Origin: Brachybacterium equifaecis
GTDB lineage: Bacteria; Actinomycetota; Actinomycetes; Actinomycetales; Dermabacteraceae
DNA length: 64,000 bases
Direction: 5' to 3'
Assembly: GCF_023509525.1 (NCBI RefSeq)
Contig: NZ_JAKNCJ010000002.1
Span: 248,001 to 312,000 of the forward strand
Shown: piece by piece, positions 63,901 through 64,000 of the stretch
How positions within the stretch are numbered: position 1 is the stretch's first letter
How the letters are laid out: the number at the start of each line of letters is the position of its first letter
The notes under the pieces: model-generated
Told to the model about the DNA's origin: nothing
Database searches by the model: none
The model's input: only the letters and a program-made list of their open reading frames with translations
Position numbers and translations under genes: made by a program

Positions 63901-64000
63901 CGGTCTCTTCTCTCTCGTGCGGGACAGGGTTCACGGGCGGGGCGCTTCCCGCCGTCGGTTCAGCGTCGGCCGACGGGCCGACGACCGCGGCGGCGGCGCG
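63875..64000 (-). CDS. C-terminal fragment of an upstream gene
   Basis: A frame open from the right edge to TGA at 63875 encodes a Pro/Ala/Glu-rich tail (AVVGPSADAEPTAGSAPP...) of the kind that ends many actinobacterial membrane proteins. It overlaps the DUF3817 start by 26 bp. Only 41 residues are visible, so identity is unknown. Confidence 0.4.
   Translation of the reverse strand, partial: RAAAAVVGPSADAEPTAGSAPPVNPVPHEREETGADSAPAR

Overview
The window is very GC-rich DNA from an actinobacterium. Gene content and order (a sterol-carrier-family gene beside purF-purM, guaA with DUF3817, DUF3073, DUF3151, DUF4229, a BldC-type regulator, a DtxR-family regulator) and frequent GTG starts fit a Micrococcales chromosome. 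A Brachybacterium-like member of the Dermabacteraceae is my best guess, by inference only. Most of it is ordinary chromosome. There are no rRNA genes, insertion sequences, prophages or CRISPR arrays, and one tRNA-Arg(CCT).

Layout. 1-2873: a head-to-tail pair of dynamin-like GTPases. 2926-4188: AcuC deacetylase. 4330-6508: TrkH/TrkA potassium uptake. 6505-10930: a small accessory-looking stretch with a GNAT-like protein, a VOC protein, a Fic AMP-transferase with its own winged helix and an 11-bp inverted repeat, a phosphotransferase and a HicA/HicB toxin-antitoxin pair with a palindromic operator. 10976-18793: proC, a Nudix hydrolase, a short repeat cluster, a giant helicase/nuclease-like protein whose catalytic motifs look decayed, and a DeoR regulator. 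19012-25412: an MT0933-type antitoxin-like protein, CopC, a nitrilase, tRNA-Arg, a secreted glycosidase-like protein behind a LacI-type operator, a membrane protein, a secreted NlpC/P60 protein and a DtxR regulator. 25595-27670: sucD-sucC.

27850-31726: small membrane proteins, then an unusual three-module copper protein (membrane domain, cupredoxin, NirK-like oxidase). 31707-34370: a TetR gene divergent from two small membrane proteins, then a GNAT-VOC fusion. 34357-38819: pcrA, a YbhN-like membrane protein and a bldC-like gene. 39217-45771: DUF3073 and the purine cluster purA, sterol-carrier gene, cutC, small membrane gene, purF, purM, read right to left with several 4-bp overlaps. 45823-50867: a phosphotransferase, dtd, a BCCT transporter and gpmA. 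51284-51930: a non-coding stretch crowded with DNA structure: a 78-nt hairpin, five 41-bp tandem units closed by an inverted copy, and a perfect 23-bp inverted repeat. 51931-57569: a HerA-like ATPase, a TetR regulator divergent from a DHA2 drug-efflux pump, and a double-GNAT protein. 57634-60327: a serine-hydrolase gene and an ECF42 sigma factor with its DGPF partner, preceded by a match to the published ECF42 promoter. 60572-61828: an MFS gene broken by one in-frame TAG. 61872-64000: guaA, DUF3817 and a gene fragment.

Two themes run through the window. At least fourteen genes have a TAnnnT hexamer 5-8 nt before the start codon and no ribosome-binding site, the layout of leaderless transcripts, and this helped choose start codons. 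Many adjacent same-strand genes overlap by a GTGA or ATGA tetranucleotide, which suggests translational coupling.
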